From Microcebus murinus (Eukaryota; Chordata; Mammalia; Primates; Cheirogaleidae), in NCBI RefSeq assembly GCF_040939455.1, contig NC_134106.1, positions 44,600,001 through 44,664,000 of the forward strand: a stretch of DNA of 64,000 nt, in the 5' to 3' direction. The notes beneath the pieces are model-generated. The model was not told the origin of the DNA, made no database searches, and saw only the letters and a program-made list of their open reading frames with translations. This document shows, piece after piece, positions 45,953 through 60,829 of the stretch (positions are counted from its first letter, which is position 1; the number at the start of each line of letters is the position of its first letter). Both the position numbers and the translations under genes were made by a program.

Positions 45953-47210
45953 ATTAATTTGTCTGAAGCAATTATGTGTTAAGTGAAAAGCAGTAGGTGG
46001 TGTGTTTTTTTAAAAGGTGATCCATATCACCATTTCTTCAGTGCCTCCAAAGGAAGAGGGTACCATCATTAAATACTCTCTAGGCCAGATTTCCCCTAGA
46101 CTAGAGAACAATCTAATGTGATTCTGGTCTCATTAGTGCACTTCCTCAATAGAAAAATTCTTATATAAATGGCTGATTTATTTGCCAAACACACAACACC
46201 TAATAGAAGTGATACATGATATTCTAGGTTATAAATTGATCTTCTGTGAATTTGGTTAGCATACTTCTGTTCTCCTAAGCTTGATCATCTCAGAGAATGC
46301 TTTTAAGATCAATTTCCTAGACCACTGAAAACTTTTGGCGATTCCACCAATGCAATGGTGCCTCATAGGATTCTACAGGATGCTGCTAGTCAGTTATTCT
46401 TTCTTTCTTTGATGTAAGTGTAGCAGTAGCAGGAAATAGTGTGTCATTAGTAGAGGCTCCCAAACATTAAGGATGACTCGTCTGGCTGACTGCCAGGCCC
46501 AAACCGCATTTTCTAGACCCAACGTCAGGGAGCCCAGTTTCTTCCACAGCAGGACCCATCTTCTGGTGTTAGCTTTGTAGTTGTAACTTCTGAGACCACA
46601 GACTTTTAATTCTATTGAGATGCAAAGATGTGACTCTGAGTTCGGGTTTATATGCCTAAAGCTACTTTGTCTAAAAGTCATTTGGAAAACTAAAGAATGA
46701 CAGGTATCTGCTATAAGAGTAGCTTTCAATTCAAAAGAGGGAGATGTAATATAATGTAAACTGCATTTTGATTCTGGTTACTAGATATTCTTTGGTCATT
46801 TTATTAATGATGTTATGGAAATTGAGCACATTTTAGAGTGCGATATTAAAATTATGTAGAATTTTACCTTAGAGGAGGGGGGGTCATTACATGTCTGTCA
46901 ACCACTTCCATTAAATCTTTTTTTCTCTTTTCTCCCTTCCAGCCTCTAATATTTCCTCCTTCCCCTTTGTCACCTCCCACTAGATGGGCAGCTTGGATAT
47001 ACTGTGAGGTCCTTTTATTTGTCTAATACTCATCAAGCTGTTAATAAATTATATTTTTTAATGAAAAGTACAGCAGATTTACATCATCCAACAGGCCCAG
47101 ACTATTTACATTTTTTGTTACTAGGATGACACTACACTCAATTTTAGTTTTCAGAATTTAGACAGAAACATGTTTATTGGGATTTAGCAATGACTTCGTT
47201 TTATAGCCTC
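45953..47210. other. Unassigned sequence
   Basis: A 111-codon minus-strand frame (46729-46394) shows no domain. No repeat recognised. Confidence 0.4.
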
Positions 47211-47225
47211 CAAAAAATTATTAGG

Positions 47226-49260
<2,035 letters not shown>

Positions 49261-49506
49261 TTAAATCATTAAATATTTCTTGAGCAGTTAAAGGTATCAG
49301 AAATTTTTCTAGACATTTGAAATATATCATGGGACAAAATACTCAAGATATCTGCCTTGATGGAGATTGCATTCTACAAGATAATATATCTATCATCAAT
49401 CTTATGAATAGATATCAGTATAATGTGTTACAGGTGATAATTCTAAAAAGGGGGTGAAGTAGAATGGGGGGCAGGGAATGTGGGGACAGTGGTAACAGGT
49501 GGGCAG

Positions 49507-49622
49507 GGAGCTGTGTGCAATTTTTTTAAATTTTAGAATATTATAGGGGTACAAATGCTTTGGTTTACATGGACTTTTGTATTGCTTGAATCAAAGTTAT
49601 AAGTGTACCCATCGAGACAACG
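49507..49622 (-). mobile_element. Short L1 3' end
   Basis: 'agaatattataggggtacaa' and 'taagtgtacccatcgagaca' are a 5'-truncated L1 3' UTR, older than those at 1-2 kb. Confidence 0.65.
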
Positions 49623-49624
49623 TA

Positions 49625-50630
49625 TACTTTTCAGTCATTTTACTAAGTTGACTGCTCTCTTCTTAAAATCTTTTTTAGTACTCCCAAATCCCATAGTGTA
49701 GAATTTCACGAAGTTGTTAACTGAACAATAGCAGTGGTACACACGGTGCATTGGCTCTCTCAGCCTCTGTTCTAAACTCCTTCTGGCATGCTTCCTACAC
49801 TGCAGAGCAAGGAGCTGTTTCTGACTGCCTTGCAGCAAGGGTTTCCAATGTGACTTAGTCATCGGCAATCAGAGGGACTCACGTGAAATTTGAATTTGGA
49901 ACCGAGTGTGGTGCGGAGAGAGGCAGCCGTGCCTGAGGTATACATTTAGCTGGTGTAAGGGTCTAGGGCACTTGGCTCTGGGGTTGATTCTGGAGGTGAC
50001 TTTCTGATGCCTGGACTGCCATGAGGGGTGTGTTCATAGTGATTTCAATGGCTCCTGATTCCCAGCAGTTCCCCTAACAGGCCTCTCAGGAAAAATTGTC
50101 CGCGGCATGGAACTGGGAGACAGAGATACGGGAGTGTCGTTCAGAGAATTTCTGGGTATTATCTAGTGGAAACGAGGAATTTTCTGATTCCACAGGGGTG
50201 TGCACCTTTGATTAATTTCCTACCATCTAGGCTGTTTTACAACTCTGTAAGGTAGAAATTCGCTTGCAGTAAGATGTAGAAATGCAAATAATTCTTGTCC
50301 ATAGCAAAGCCAATTAATGTTTTTCTGATAGATATACAATTGATTTTTGCCCTGAAGAAAAGATAACCCAAACATTTTTAATTGCCCAAAAGCTACATTG
50401 TCTAATATAAGAGCTAATGGGCATGTGGTGATATGAGCACTTATAATGTGGCAAGTTTGAATTGTCTTTTAAGTGTAAAATACACACCAGATTAAAAATA
50501 CTCAATATGAAAAAATATATAAAATATATGATTAATTTCATGTATTGTTTATATTGATTACATCTTGAAATAATATTTAATATTTAGGTTATATTAGATT
50601 AAATACAATATAATTAATCTATCCTTTTTA
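49625..50630. other. Unassigned sequence
   Basis: No gene or clear repeat recognised; strongly AT-rich towards its right end. Confidence 0.35.
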
Positions 50631-50640
50631 TTTATTTATT

Positions 50641-50963
50641 TATTTTTTGAGACAGAGTCTTGCTTTGTTGCCTGGGCTAGAGTGCTGTGGTGTCAGCCTA
50701 GCTCACAGCAACCTCAAACTCCTAGGCTCAAGCAATCCTGCTGCCTCAGCCTCCCAAGTAGCTGGGACTACAGGCGTGCACTACCATGCCCAGCTAATTT
50801 TTTCTATATATATTTTAGTTGGCCAATTAATTTCTTTCTATTTATAGTAGAGACAGGGTCTTGCTCTTGCTCAGGCTGGTTTTGAACTCCTGACCTTCAG
50901 CAATCCTCCTGCCTCGGCCTCCCAGAGTGCTAGGATTACAGGCGTGAGCCATTGCGCCCAGCC
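50641..50963 (-). mobile_element. Alu (lemur-type)
   Basis: Reverse Alu with a (ttta)n tail variant and 'tagttggccaattaatttct'. 'tccttttta' at 50632-50640 and 50964-50972 is the exact duplication. Confidence 0.93.
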
Positions 50964-51449
50964 TCCTTTTTAATTTTTTAAATGTGACTCCTAGAAAACT
51001 TCAAATTACAGATGAGGCCTGCATTACAGTTCTATCAGACAGTGCTGCCTGCCTTATGGAATTTTAGCCAGTTTTGCATCTATTAGCAAGCTGATTTCAG
51101 AATTTCTGATTCCATGTATGTACATGTATCCATGTGTACACACATGTATACATGTCTAACTTCTCCTTTGAACTGGACCTAACATCTTACAGGTTCCCTC
51201 ATTAATTAACATGTTGAATAAAAACTTTGACACATGTCATTTTATATTTGCATGAGAATCACAATTTTAGCATTTTATACGTTAGCCAATTTTGCAGAGT
51301 TGCTTCAACAGGCCCAATCTAAATCTGTTTTTCTAGTTCTTCCAATGATTTTGTAAAGACCTAATTCTCTATATTAAATTCCATTCTAAAATAGCTAAGA
51401 TGGTTTTCATTACCTGCTACTGTACCCTGAGTATACTGAAAATAGCTTA

Positions 51450-51660
51450 AAATTGAGCATTTACTATTTTCTAGATGCCGTGTTAAGCACTTACACAGAT
51501 TATTTAATTTAATCCTCACCACAACTCTGTGTGGTAGGCAGTATACTGTCCATTTTACAGATGAGGCACTGACAGTTTAAAAAAATTGCTCAAGATAACC
51601 AAGTAGAAAGTGGTAGCTATATTGACACCTAAGCACAGCGATTCCAAAGTCCACTTCCAT
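51450..51660 (-). repeat. MIR SINE
   Basis: 'gttaagcacttacacagatt', 'cattttacagatgaggcact' and 'gctcaagataaccaagtaga' give reversed MIR. Confidence 0.85.
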
Positions 51661-52060
51661 TACCATTGTGCCAGTATTCTGTTCCACTAAATAAAATAGA
51701 AAGAAGGATGTATCTGTCACTTTGTTGACTTAGAAGCTGTGGTATGGCAGGAAAGCTGGAGGTTATAGTTATGCCTTCACTTGTTCTGCCTTCTCTGCTT
51801 TGATGTAGTTGGCTGGTCTCAGGATCCTGGGCATAGTTCATGCCTGGGTGGCTCTTCAGACTCTCACACACAAATGCGGAGGCCAAATGACCATTTCCCA
51901 CTGCAGCTGAGAAGCACTGCTGCCAAGACCAAGAAGTCTTACTGGTGGAGTTGCACTGGAAGTGTGCGACTCCAAGGGGCACAGAGCTTGTTAAACAGGC
52001 TGTCCACCATCTTTGGCAAAGGTGGAGAACCACTATGCTGTAACAATGGTTATTAATGGC
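51661..52060. other. Unassigned sequence with long open frames
   Basis: A 159-codon minus-strand frame (52108-51629) overlaps a 91-codon plus-strand frame (51781-52056). The minus frame runs into MIR sequence at both ends, which argues against a real gene. No domain is recognised. Confidence 0.4.
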
Positions 52061-52063
52061 CGG

Positions 52064-52160
52064 ATGTTGCATTAAGTGACTTACATACATTCTCCCTAGC
52101 CCTTTCAATAGCTCAGTGGGGTGAGTAGTAGTATCACCATTTTAAAGATGAAGAATCTTG
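52064..52160 (-). repeat. MIR fragment
   Basis: 'tgcattaagtgacttacata' and 'gagtagtagtatcaccattt' followed by 'aaagatgaagaatctt' fit reversed MIR. Confidence 0.5.
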
Positions 52161-52164
52161 TCTT

Positions 52165-53740
52165 AGGTTAATTATGGATGTCCTGGGATTCCCTGGATAA
52201 TCACTGAACTCTTCACTAATCATAACCTACATATCTGACATATTTTAGGCACTATATCAAAATACCATTAAAACATTTGTTTTGATAATAAAGAAGTCTA
52301 TGATATTATTTGCCCACATGTAACCAAATAAGGAAACTTATTAAAGGAAAAATAGCAAAAAATGTTATATACTATCCTTCCATTATTAATGCCAGTTTAA
52401 AAGCTTGAAATGGGCAGACAACTCAATACTTTCTAACTTGCACCACATTAGCTTTTAATTCATTAGCTGTCTTTTCTTAGTCTGCTTTCTTGCTATGGTC
52501 TATGTTTTATAGTGGTGCTGCAGAGATATCTGAAAGGGTTATGCTGCCCCACTTTAGTCTCAGGAAATAGAACTCCTATGAATTATTGATAGTGTTGGCT
52601 TTCTAGTGCTTTAATTTCACCTCAGTTTCAGACAAGGATATTAGTTAAATGGAATTTTTTGTATCATCCTAGAAGCTTACTATGTAGGAAACACTAATTG
52701 ACTTGAATTATAGAAAAGACAGTCCTATGTTGATTTTCATTTCTACATATGCTGGAGTCTCCATTCATTCCACTCCCCCACATCCTTGCTCAGTGATAGG
52801 TTAAGAGGGCAGTTTTAAAATGGAGCTCCTCAAAGCCCTTGGAATTACCCAGAGGTGCTCTAGGTGTAGCTAGGGGACGGGGAAGGCTGGGTGGGGTGGT
52901 GTCTGAACGTGCACACACACACACCCCAACCATTCCCTTGCTTCAGAGAAAAACTTCACTTCTTATGCTATAAGCATGAAGCTTTTGTGCAAGATTATGT
53001 TGGAAGAAAGGATTCTTCTCTTTAAAAAGCTTGAAAATCACAAAATTAATACAATAAGTACAATAGTAGGTGTTTGTATATCTTTGACATACTAAGAAAA
53101 AATGTCTAAGGATTTTTACACAATATATCTGAGCATATACAACTGTGCACTGGACTTGATGGAATGTAGCAGCATGTCATATGACTGGGCGTGCAGGGTG
53201 GACTTGGGCCTCCTGCAGTGTCTAAGAATCATCCTGAACTCTGGGTGAAGCCAGTTACCATGTTTATTTACATAATGAGTAAACTCACAATCACAAAATG
53301 CAGTAAAATTTGGGGCTAGTAAAAATAAATGAACTGATTGTACAAGTAAACGTGGTTCACATGCATATAATCAGGTTGTTAGGTCGGATCCATAGGCCTC
53401 CAGTGTCCTTTAAGAGAATGGATATAGTCATTACTTGTGTTATCTCATAGGGGACTACCGTGAGAAAAATATGTTAGCATTTTCTGTAATAAGAGCAATT
53501 ATTTCTCTAACTTGCAAAGAGTATAAAAGAAAAGTGACAGTTTTGTTTTGTGTAAGATAAAATCAAAGATTTAAAAGGCCATGCTCAGGATTCCTTTCTG
53601 TGTGCAGACAGTATAGGAACCTAGAAATGTCCTTCCTCCCATACATGAAAGCTATAGAGCTGAAGAAGGCATGCAGGGGACAAAGACATATTCATTAAGT
53701 ATTTATTTCTTTGGGGATGGGGGTCTTCATTTCTTTCCTT
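52165..53740. other. Unassigned sequence
   Basis: A short CA repeat lies at about 52909-52924. No gene recognised. Confidence 0.4.
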
Positions 53741-53744
53741 TTTC

Positions 53745-53815
53745 TAAGTTTTATTTTATTTTTGATTGACACATAATAATTATACCTATTTATGGATATG
53801 TATTCTTTGAGTACC
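53745..53815 (-). mobile_element. Short L1MA-type 3' end
   Basis: 'ttgattgacacataataatt' and 'tatttatggatatgtattct' are the terminal bases of an L1 3' UTR read backwards, heavily truncated. Confidence 0.6.
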
Positions 53816-53819
53816 ATCA

Positions 53820-54985
53820 CCAGGCATCATGCTAGATGTTGGGAATCTAATTGTATAACTCTGAACCTGCTTCCTTAGAATATGCATTCTAATGTGGAGA
53901 GGCACATAATGAATACATAAACAATTACATAAACATAGTAATTATAGAAAGTGATAGTTGTCACGATGCACACAACAGAGTGGGGGTGGGGCCCTTTTCA
54001 CCAAGGGGCACTCAAAGAAGGGGCCCTGGGGCGGGGTAAAAACCTAAGTGCATTTTAGAAGGCCACAGCTGGCCTCTCTGCTGGCTGCCAAGGCCATAAA
54101 CATGTGGCACTTACTATATTTGATGGCTAAATATGTGCCATCTGCACCAAAGAATTAGAGAAAATGCTGTGGAAACCCTCAGGGGACCAATAGTTGGTGA
54201 CTGCCTGAATGGAGACCAAAAAATACAGCATACCTAACTTATTAAACAAATAAATTGTTCCTTGGTCATTTAACATTTATCAGCACTGTTTTATTTATTT
54301 TTTAATGCAAAGATGGCCTGAAGGAAACTTAAAAGTAATATATGCAAGATCATTGTCCTTTGTCATTCCATTAAAAAAATTGTTTTCACAGCTATGATCC
54401 TTATCGAACATGTACAAAATGCATCCACAATGAAATTTCTTCTTATATATTTACTTTATGATGGTTAAAGGCAACATGATTTTGGTAAAGGAATAAAAGA
54501 CCATTATAAAAATTAGTTTTATTTTCAAAACCTCTACAGAAGACATGGAAAATATATTAGAATGAAGGGGGAAACATAGTTATCAAGTAAGATGATGTCA
54601 ATGGAATTTTCCCATTTACCTATTTATTCTTTTGTTTTTACTAGTTGAACCTTCTTATTTTTTGCTTTTTAAAACTTATCAGTAGGTCATCTTTCTAAAT
54701 AGAAATACTTGAAAGATATATGCACACAAAACAGATTCAGATTTCATAGCACAAGTGTTAGACTTCAGTCTGTTTCAAGAAAATATAATTCATCCATTCA
54801 ATACTTATTGAGTCTACTAATCTAATAGGTAAAATATGCTGGAACCATAACAGTGTATTATGGTCATGCTGGCCACTTGGCTTGGGTGAACACTGTTTGT
54901 AGCTTCTTCTGTATATGGTTACTGCAGCAATTTTCTGAAAGTAGCCAAACTGGCTGGATAGCTTAAAATAAAGAGCAATTTAAAA
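53820..54985. other. Unassigned sequence
   Basis: No gene recognised. 53820-53960 resembles an ancient mammalian repeat of unclear family. Confidence 0.35.
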
Positions 54986-54989
54986 TTAT

Positions 54990-55740
54990 CCAGTTAATGT
55001 GATAAAAATCAACTAACAGAATGAATTCAGGAAAAACTCATGGGATAGTTTACCTGGGAACTCCAAAGAAAAGAAAAAACTATTATTCTACTAAGGAAAT
55101 TCAGTAAGTCACTTGATTACAATATAAAGAGATCACTGGTGTTCTATATGCCAGTTTTAAAACATTAATGATTAAAAAGCATTTTGTTCAAAATAGCAAG
55201 AAAAATAGACTATAACGATAAGTTTCTCAAGAAATATATAGGACCTCAATAAGCAAACTATAAAATTTTAGTGATGAACTTAAAAATTGGAAAAGTGGAG
55301 AAAATTTTTGCTATTGATGACAAGATTAAATATTGTTAGAATGTCAGTTCTCTCTAAATTATTTTTAGATTTAAAAGAGGTTGTGAAGAGTTTGAACAAG
55401 GACACCTAAATAGAAGGAGACGGGCGTATAGGGAAGTATAGGGACAATTGGATGTTAAAATACATTCTAAAGCTATGATAATTAAAATGATTTGGTACTG
55501 GTTTAGGGATTAACTAAAGATATCAATGGAACCAAACAGAATGTCTAGAAACAGACTAAGGCATATACCTGATTTAATATATAGTTAGATAATAGTTGAA
55601 TTTGAATTCTGCAGAAAAGGGTAAGTTATTCAGTGGAAGATGCTGAGGAAAATGTCTAACCATTCAAAATTAATTTTTCGTATAATGCAATCACATAATT
55701 TCAGATGTATCAAAGATTTAAATATAAAGGATAAAGCCAT
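54990..55740 (+). mobile_element. Old L1M ORF2 fragment
   Basis: 'gaattcaggaaaaactcatg', 'ggttactgg'-like and 'gatttggtactggtttaggg', then 'ccaaacagaatgtctagaaa', follow L1 ORF2 on the plus strand. All frames are broken. Confidence 0.5.
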
Positions 55741-55744
55741 ACTT

Positions 55745-57490
55745 TATCCTTCAGTTAAAGATCGTACATTTTGAACACATACATTCACCTCTTCTTTCTC
55801 CTAAACCCCACTTAAATATCAGTGGAAAGGATTTTTTAAGAGGTTTAAACACCCACAAGGACAAAGAATGGGAGAGAAAGCTGCAGCAATGAAACCGTGG
55901 AAACCAGAAAGCAGATGAGCAGGTGGTAATGCAAACCTGACTTAGAAGCCTGGAGTGGGGAGGGCCAAGGACTGGCCCAGTTATCACAGTGGAGACCCCT
56001 CAAGGCTCAGGCCACTGGGAGTGGGCATGAATGTGAGGCTAACATTACAGGACTGATTCCAAATCTGTTTCATAAGCAGTTATTTCCCCACGCCTGCCTA
56101 GAGAGCAGCTATTCTGTTCATCCCGGGCGGAAGCCAGAGTTTCAGACCCTCTGGAGATGGTCTTACAGGCATAGTTGAAAAAAAGATATAGTGCTGAAAT
56201 CAGGGATTCAGTGAAATCGCTGAATGTTGAGGCCTTAACCTTCTTCCCAGATTCTCAGAACATGTATAGCCAGACTCAGATCCTCTAGGCAGGAAATTGG
56301 ATATGCCTTCCCTGGAGAATATGACTAGTCCAAGAGAAAAGATATCAAGATACCAACATCAGAGGCTCCTGATGAAGTGATTTATTCTGCTCACCTTAGA
56401 AAACCTAAGGCCAAGCTCAGCAGCAGGGCAAAAGAAAAGTCCATTGCAGACTGGGGGATGGGGAGTCTCATGCTCCATCACTCATGCCAGGAGACATTTG
56501 ATTGAATTGTTAAATCTGCCCCTCCAACATGGATTGTCCCTACTGAGAAACCTCTGGCCCAGGCATTGATCCCTGGCACACTGGTTTGGACCTGCTTGCA
56601 GGACAGGTGTCTAAGGAACACATTGCTCTCTGGCCATCTGGTCTAACTTCAAGGGCCCTCATTGCTCTTTAGCAATTCTTTCATTTCAGTTAACATCTGT
56701 TAACTTCTATAGCAATTATTCCACATTTTCACTTTATTTAATCCCTCAACTATACCTCCACTCTCCACCCCCCTTATTCTCAGGAAATTACCTTACTTCC
56801 TTCATACTGAGAAAATGGAAGCTATGTTAAGCTTCCTTTGAATGCTTCTTCCTTTCCAAATTATGGTCCAATATTTTAACCCATTGTCTTCTCTTCCATA
56901 CAGAGATGTGTCCCCTTTCTTATCTACACCCAGTGAGTCTACCTATCTCTCGATCCTCTTCCTGTGAACTGCCCTGGGTCTTGTTCCACCAATTACCACT
57001 CCTTTACCTGCATCCTCAATTCGTTCCTTTGCCCACTCATCAGAGTAGTGTAGTGGATGCTGTGATTTGCCACTCAGATTCCCTTTCGGGATGGGAGGAC
57101 TCATTCTCCCAAATGCTGGGAGAGCTGCTCAAAGAGGGCCCTCAGCATTCAGCCCTCTGAAGAAATTACAAAAGAAAGTCACCTCATTGAAGGCCACATC
57201 CTCTTCCCTCAGTACCTCGCCCCTAATGACTGGTTGACGTGGGCGATATGAAAACCCAGCCCTTTCACCTTAACTCAGGTCAACTCTGCAGGGTCTTCTC
57301 AGCTTCAGAGTGCCTCATGTGTCGGCTGAGGTCTCCATCAAGAGTGCATCACTGCCCAGCTCCCCCCTCAGTCCTATCTTGTCTCCCTTCCTTGCCTCCC
57401 ACAAGTTGTTAAGCCTAAAAGCACTCCCTAATTAACTTCTGCATGCTAATCATCTCAGAGCCCATGTCCCAGGGTACCCTCCCTATGACA
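55745..57490. other. Unassigned, less AT-rich sequence
   Basis: No recognised repeat. Open frames of 78-84 codons without motifs. Confidence 0.4.
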
Positions 57491-57499
57491 GCAAGACAT

Positions 57500-57870
57500 T
57501 GACATTTAATAATTTGTTAGGTAGTTCCAAGTTCCTCTTTCAAGACACTGTACAAATTTACGTTCTCATCAGCAATGTAGAAGAGTGCCGCTTTTCCTAT
57601 GCCCTAACTGCCACTACTAGATATTACCAAGCTTTTAAATCTCTGCCATTTCATAAGTAACAAATGGTATCTTATTCTTGCTTTATTGTACTTTTTTAAA
57701 CTAGGGATAAGAGAATGTTTCTACATATTTTTATTGGCTATTTAGATTTCCCTTTCATCTGCTGCTGTTTTTGCCCATTTTTCTATTGCATGACTATCTT
57801 CTATATAAGTTCTTCAGTTTTCTGTTTGTTTTAGCTTTAAGACTTTCTTTTGGCCATTCAAAGGTTTTAC
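57500..57870 (-). mobile_element. Old L1M fragment
   Basis: 'actgtacaaatttacgttct', 'catcagcaatgtagaagagt', 'gctatttagatttccctttc' and 'tttgcccatttttctattgc' match the L1 ORF2 end read backwards. Confidence 0.65.
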
Positions 57871-57871
57871 T

Positions 57872-58177
<306 letters not shown>

Positions 58178-58389
58178 TGATGTTTTAATTAGTTACCATT
58201 ATCAATATTTTTCCTATGTTTCTTAGTTTTCTGTCATGCTTAAATTGGCATTCCCTATTCTAATGCTTGAAAAAACCACTAATATTTTCTTTAAAACTTA
58301 GGTCAAGTGCCATTGCCATCACAAAGATGTCTCTGAGTACCTTGAGCAGAGTTAATCCCCCAATTGCTCTCTCCATTATATAAATCACC

Positions 58390-58495
58390 TTGCCTATCAT
58401 GGTCTGCCTTACAGTCATTTTTATTACTTCACAAAGTCTTCTATTAGATTGTAAGATACTAAGGGAAGATGTCTATTTTATTTTTTCTTTTATTT
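58390..58495 (+). repeat. L2 3' end, first part
   Basis: 'gcctatcatggtctgcctta' and 'tctattagattgtaagatac' match the L2 3' region. It is interrupted by the next Alu and continues at 58838. Confidence 0.6.
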
Positions 58496-58499
58496 TATA

Positions 58500-58836
58500 T
58501 ATATATATATATTTTTTTTGAGACGGAGTCTCGCTTTGTTGCTCAAGCTAGAGTGAGTGCCATGGCGTCAGCCTAGCTCACAGCAACCTCAAACTCCTGG
58601 GCTCAAGCAATCCTACTGCCTCAGCCTCCTGAGTAGCAGGGACTACAGACATGCGCCACCATGCCCAGCTGATTTTTTCTATATATATTAGTTGGCCAAT
58701 TAATTTCTTGGTATTTATAGTAGAGAGGGGGTCTCGCTCTTGCTCAGGCTGGTTTCAAACTCCTGACCTCAAGCAATCTGCCCGCCTCGGCCTCCCAGAG
58801 TGTTAGGATTACAGGTGTGAGGCACCACGCCCAGCC
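58500..58836 (-). mobile_element. Lemur-type Alu with a TA repeat at its tail
   Basis: Reverse Alu, well conserved ('gccatggcgtcagcctagct', 'tagttggccaattaatttct'). A short (TA)n at about 58496-58512 lies next to the poly-T tail. It interrupts an L2 3' end. Confidence 0.92.
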
Positions 58837-58837
58837 A

Positions 58838-58930
58838 AGAATTCCATTTTAAATCTCTATGTATGCCCTCCAGGATCTAGAATATCACTTGCATAAAGTG
58901 CTACTTAAATATTTATTGGATTGAATTAAC
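58838..58930 (+). repeat. L2 3' end, second part
   Basis: 'ctaggatct'-like 'ccaggatctagaatatcact' and 'aatatttattggattgaatt' complete the L2 tail. Confidence 0.6.
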
Positions 58931-58984
58931 TGGTACTGTTTGATTATGACACTAAGGATGGTAGAAAAAATATATATATGGTCA

Positions 58985-60301
58985 TTAAATATGAAATGTC
59001 TGGTTTCAAATCAAAAGTGTAGTTTATGATATCTCAAACAAAAAGCAGTACCTTTTTCAAAGTATGCACCTAAACTATCCACACAGTTTTGCCATCTTAA
59101 TGGTATCTGTTTATGCCAGTAACAAAGAAGCCTGGAGAGAGTGAGTGGCAACGAAATCGCAAGAGGTGTTTTCCACAGCTTGAGAATTGAATATTCTTCC
59201 TCGAAAGAAGTGGTCCAAAGCTTGGGAGAAGTGGTAGTCAGTTAGTGCAAGGTCTGGTGAATGTGGTAGATGACAGAGTTTCCAGGTCCAGCTTCTGTAG
59301 TTTGAGCAGTGCTGTTCGTGCGACACGTGATTGAGCATTGTCTTGCAAGAGGTTTGGCCTGTCTATATTGACCCATCTCCGCTGCTTAATCACAACCATC
59401 CTCCATCATTGCATCCAGTGGATGCAGCAGACATCCGCTGTAATCAACTGACCAGGTTTCACAAAGCTATAGTAGATAATACAGGCACCAGACCACCAAA
59501 CAGACACCATTAGCTTTTTTTTTTTTGATGAATATTTGGTTTTGGACTATGTTTCAACTTCATCTTTATCCAGCTTTGCTGGATGCTTGCAATTATCAAA
59601 AAGAATCCATTTTTCATTGCACGTAACAATACAGTGTAGAAATTATTGGCCTTTATGTCGTGACAGCAAAGAAAGGCGAGCTTCAAGTTGATTTCTCTGC
59701 TGACACTCATTTAATTCATATGGAACCCATCTATCCAGGTTTTTTTTTTCCCAATTTCAGGATTATGTTGGTGTAGATTTGGAGAGAAAGAGACACTTAA
59801 TCCAGCTTTTTTACCTTGCTGATATGTTTCAAATGGTCCAATATTGTTAGAATAGTAATGTCAAACTTTGTTGCTAATTCACGCATAGGTTGAGATGGAT
59901 TCGGTTCCACTGCAGCTTTCAGCTCATCATTATCCACCTTGGTCTCAGGTCACCCACGTGGCCAAACATTAAAATCACTAGAACGGAACTTCTCAAACCA
60001 TTGACATACTGTGCATTCATTAGCCACATCCTTCTCAAACACTTCATTGATTTTTCCAGCTATGAGCACTGTATTTGTTCCATGACAGGACTCACATTAA
60101 AAAATAACACGAAATTTTGACTTACCCATGGTTTCATAAAAATTACTCTAAAAACAGTTTGAAATGTAATTACAAGCCAAAATGTGTGTTTGAAAGACTA
60201 AGCATGTACCTTCACAATAAAAATAAAATGTGTCAAAGTGAAATATCAGAGATATCAACTGCCAACTTAGTATTTAAGGAAATCAGACATTTCATACTTA
60301 A
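58985..60301 (-). mobile_element. Mariner (Tc1/mariner) transposon, full length but decayed
   Basis: About 1317 bp with terminal inverted repeats: 'ttaaatatgaaatgtctg' at 58985-59002 and, reversed, 'ttaagtatgaaatgtctg' at 60284-60301. TA follows on the right (60302-60303) and CA, one transition from TA, precedes on the left. The interior encodes a mariner transposase on the minus strand. The length and single long gene fit a typical mariner of about 1.3 kb. The inverted repeats differ by few bases, so decay seems mostly in the coding part. Confidence 0.92.
59011..60129 (-). pseudogene. Mariner transposase pseudogene
   Basis: Cut-and-paste transposase for the surrounding element. It starts at the ATG at 60129 and is stopped by TAA after 10 codons. 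The N-terminal helix-turn-helix region is visible ('VCQWFEKFRSSDFNV', 'DNDELKAAVEPNPSQ', 'TILTILDHLKHISKVKKLD') with further stops. The first catalytic motif reads TCNEKW near 59610-59630, with Asn where the family has Asp. The second (QDNAQS, near 59320) keeps its Asp. The third region keeps 'SPDLALTDYHF' (near 59250) but in another frame, so at least one frameshift lies between. The C-terminus has 'RWQNCVD'-type sequence near 59085. It cannot make an active enzyme. Confidence 0.88.
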
Positions 60302-60304
60302 TAA

Positions 60305-60825
60305 CCCTTATATTTATTCTGTATACATCCTCATTCATTAGACATAACTTTTTGTGAAATATTTTGACTAGTTATTTTTTCACCAGAACATTTAGTTCCG
60401 CCATCTCTAAACCTGAGCCACACCAATCGAGGTCTAACTGCAAGAGCAGCACATGAAAGTGAGGTCTCAGGCCTTGCCAAGTGATAGGGGACTAGGACAC
60501 TCCTAGGTGAGTAGGCAGGTCAGGCAAGGTGACTCCTAGCAACAGGGGTGGAACCTTTGGAGCCATGACACAAAGTGGCCATCCTCCCCACACGCTAAAC
60601 AGGGCTCGGTCTGCCAACACCATGACCTTCTCCCCATCAGGGGCATAGTTTCCTCCTTGGCCATGCGTTTGGCTGGTGAAGAAGTTCCTGATGGTGCTGA
60701 GGATGAGACACGGGGAGGTAGTCAGTCTTTCAGCTAGATCAGTACATTAAGTTATCAGCTCAGGTAGGCGAGTCACTGCAGTTCCTATGCCTACTAATCC
60801 TAGTCTTGGAATCACTGGTTTCAAT
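60305..60825. other. Unassigned sequence
   Basis: No gene or known repeat recognised. It is less AT-rich than the mariner to its left. Confidence 0.35.
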
Positions 60826-60829
60826 TTCC

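Noticed and set aside
51106..51155. Palindrome-rich 'tgtatgtacatgtatccatg' stretch, possible hairpin
   Set aside because: Alternating purine-pyrimidine simple sequence; no sign of an RNA gene or CRISPR-like array.
51629..52108. 159-codon open frame on the minus strand
   Set aside because: It overlaps MIR sequence at both ends and an opposing 91-codon frame, and has no recognisable domain or splice context.
60129..60129. Possibility of an active mariner gene
   Set aside because: A stop after 10 codons, further stops, a frameshift and the Asp-to-Asn change in the first catalytic motif rule out function.
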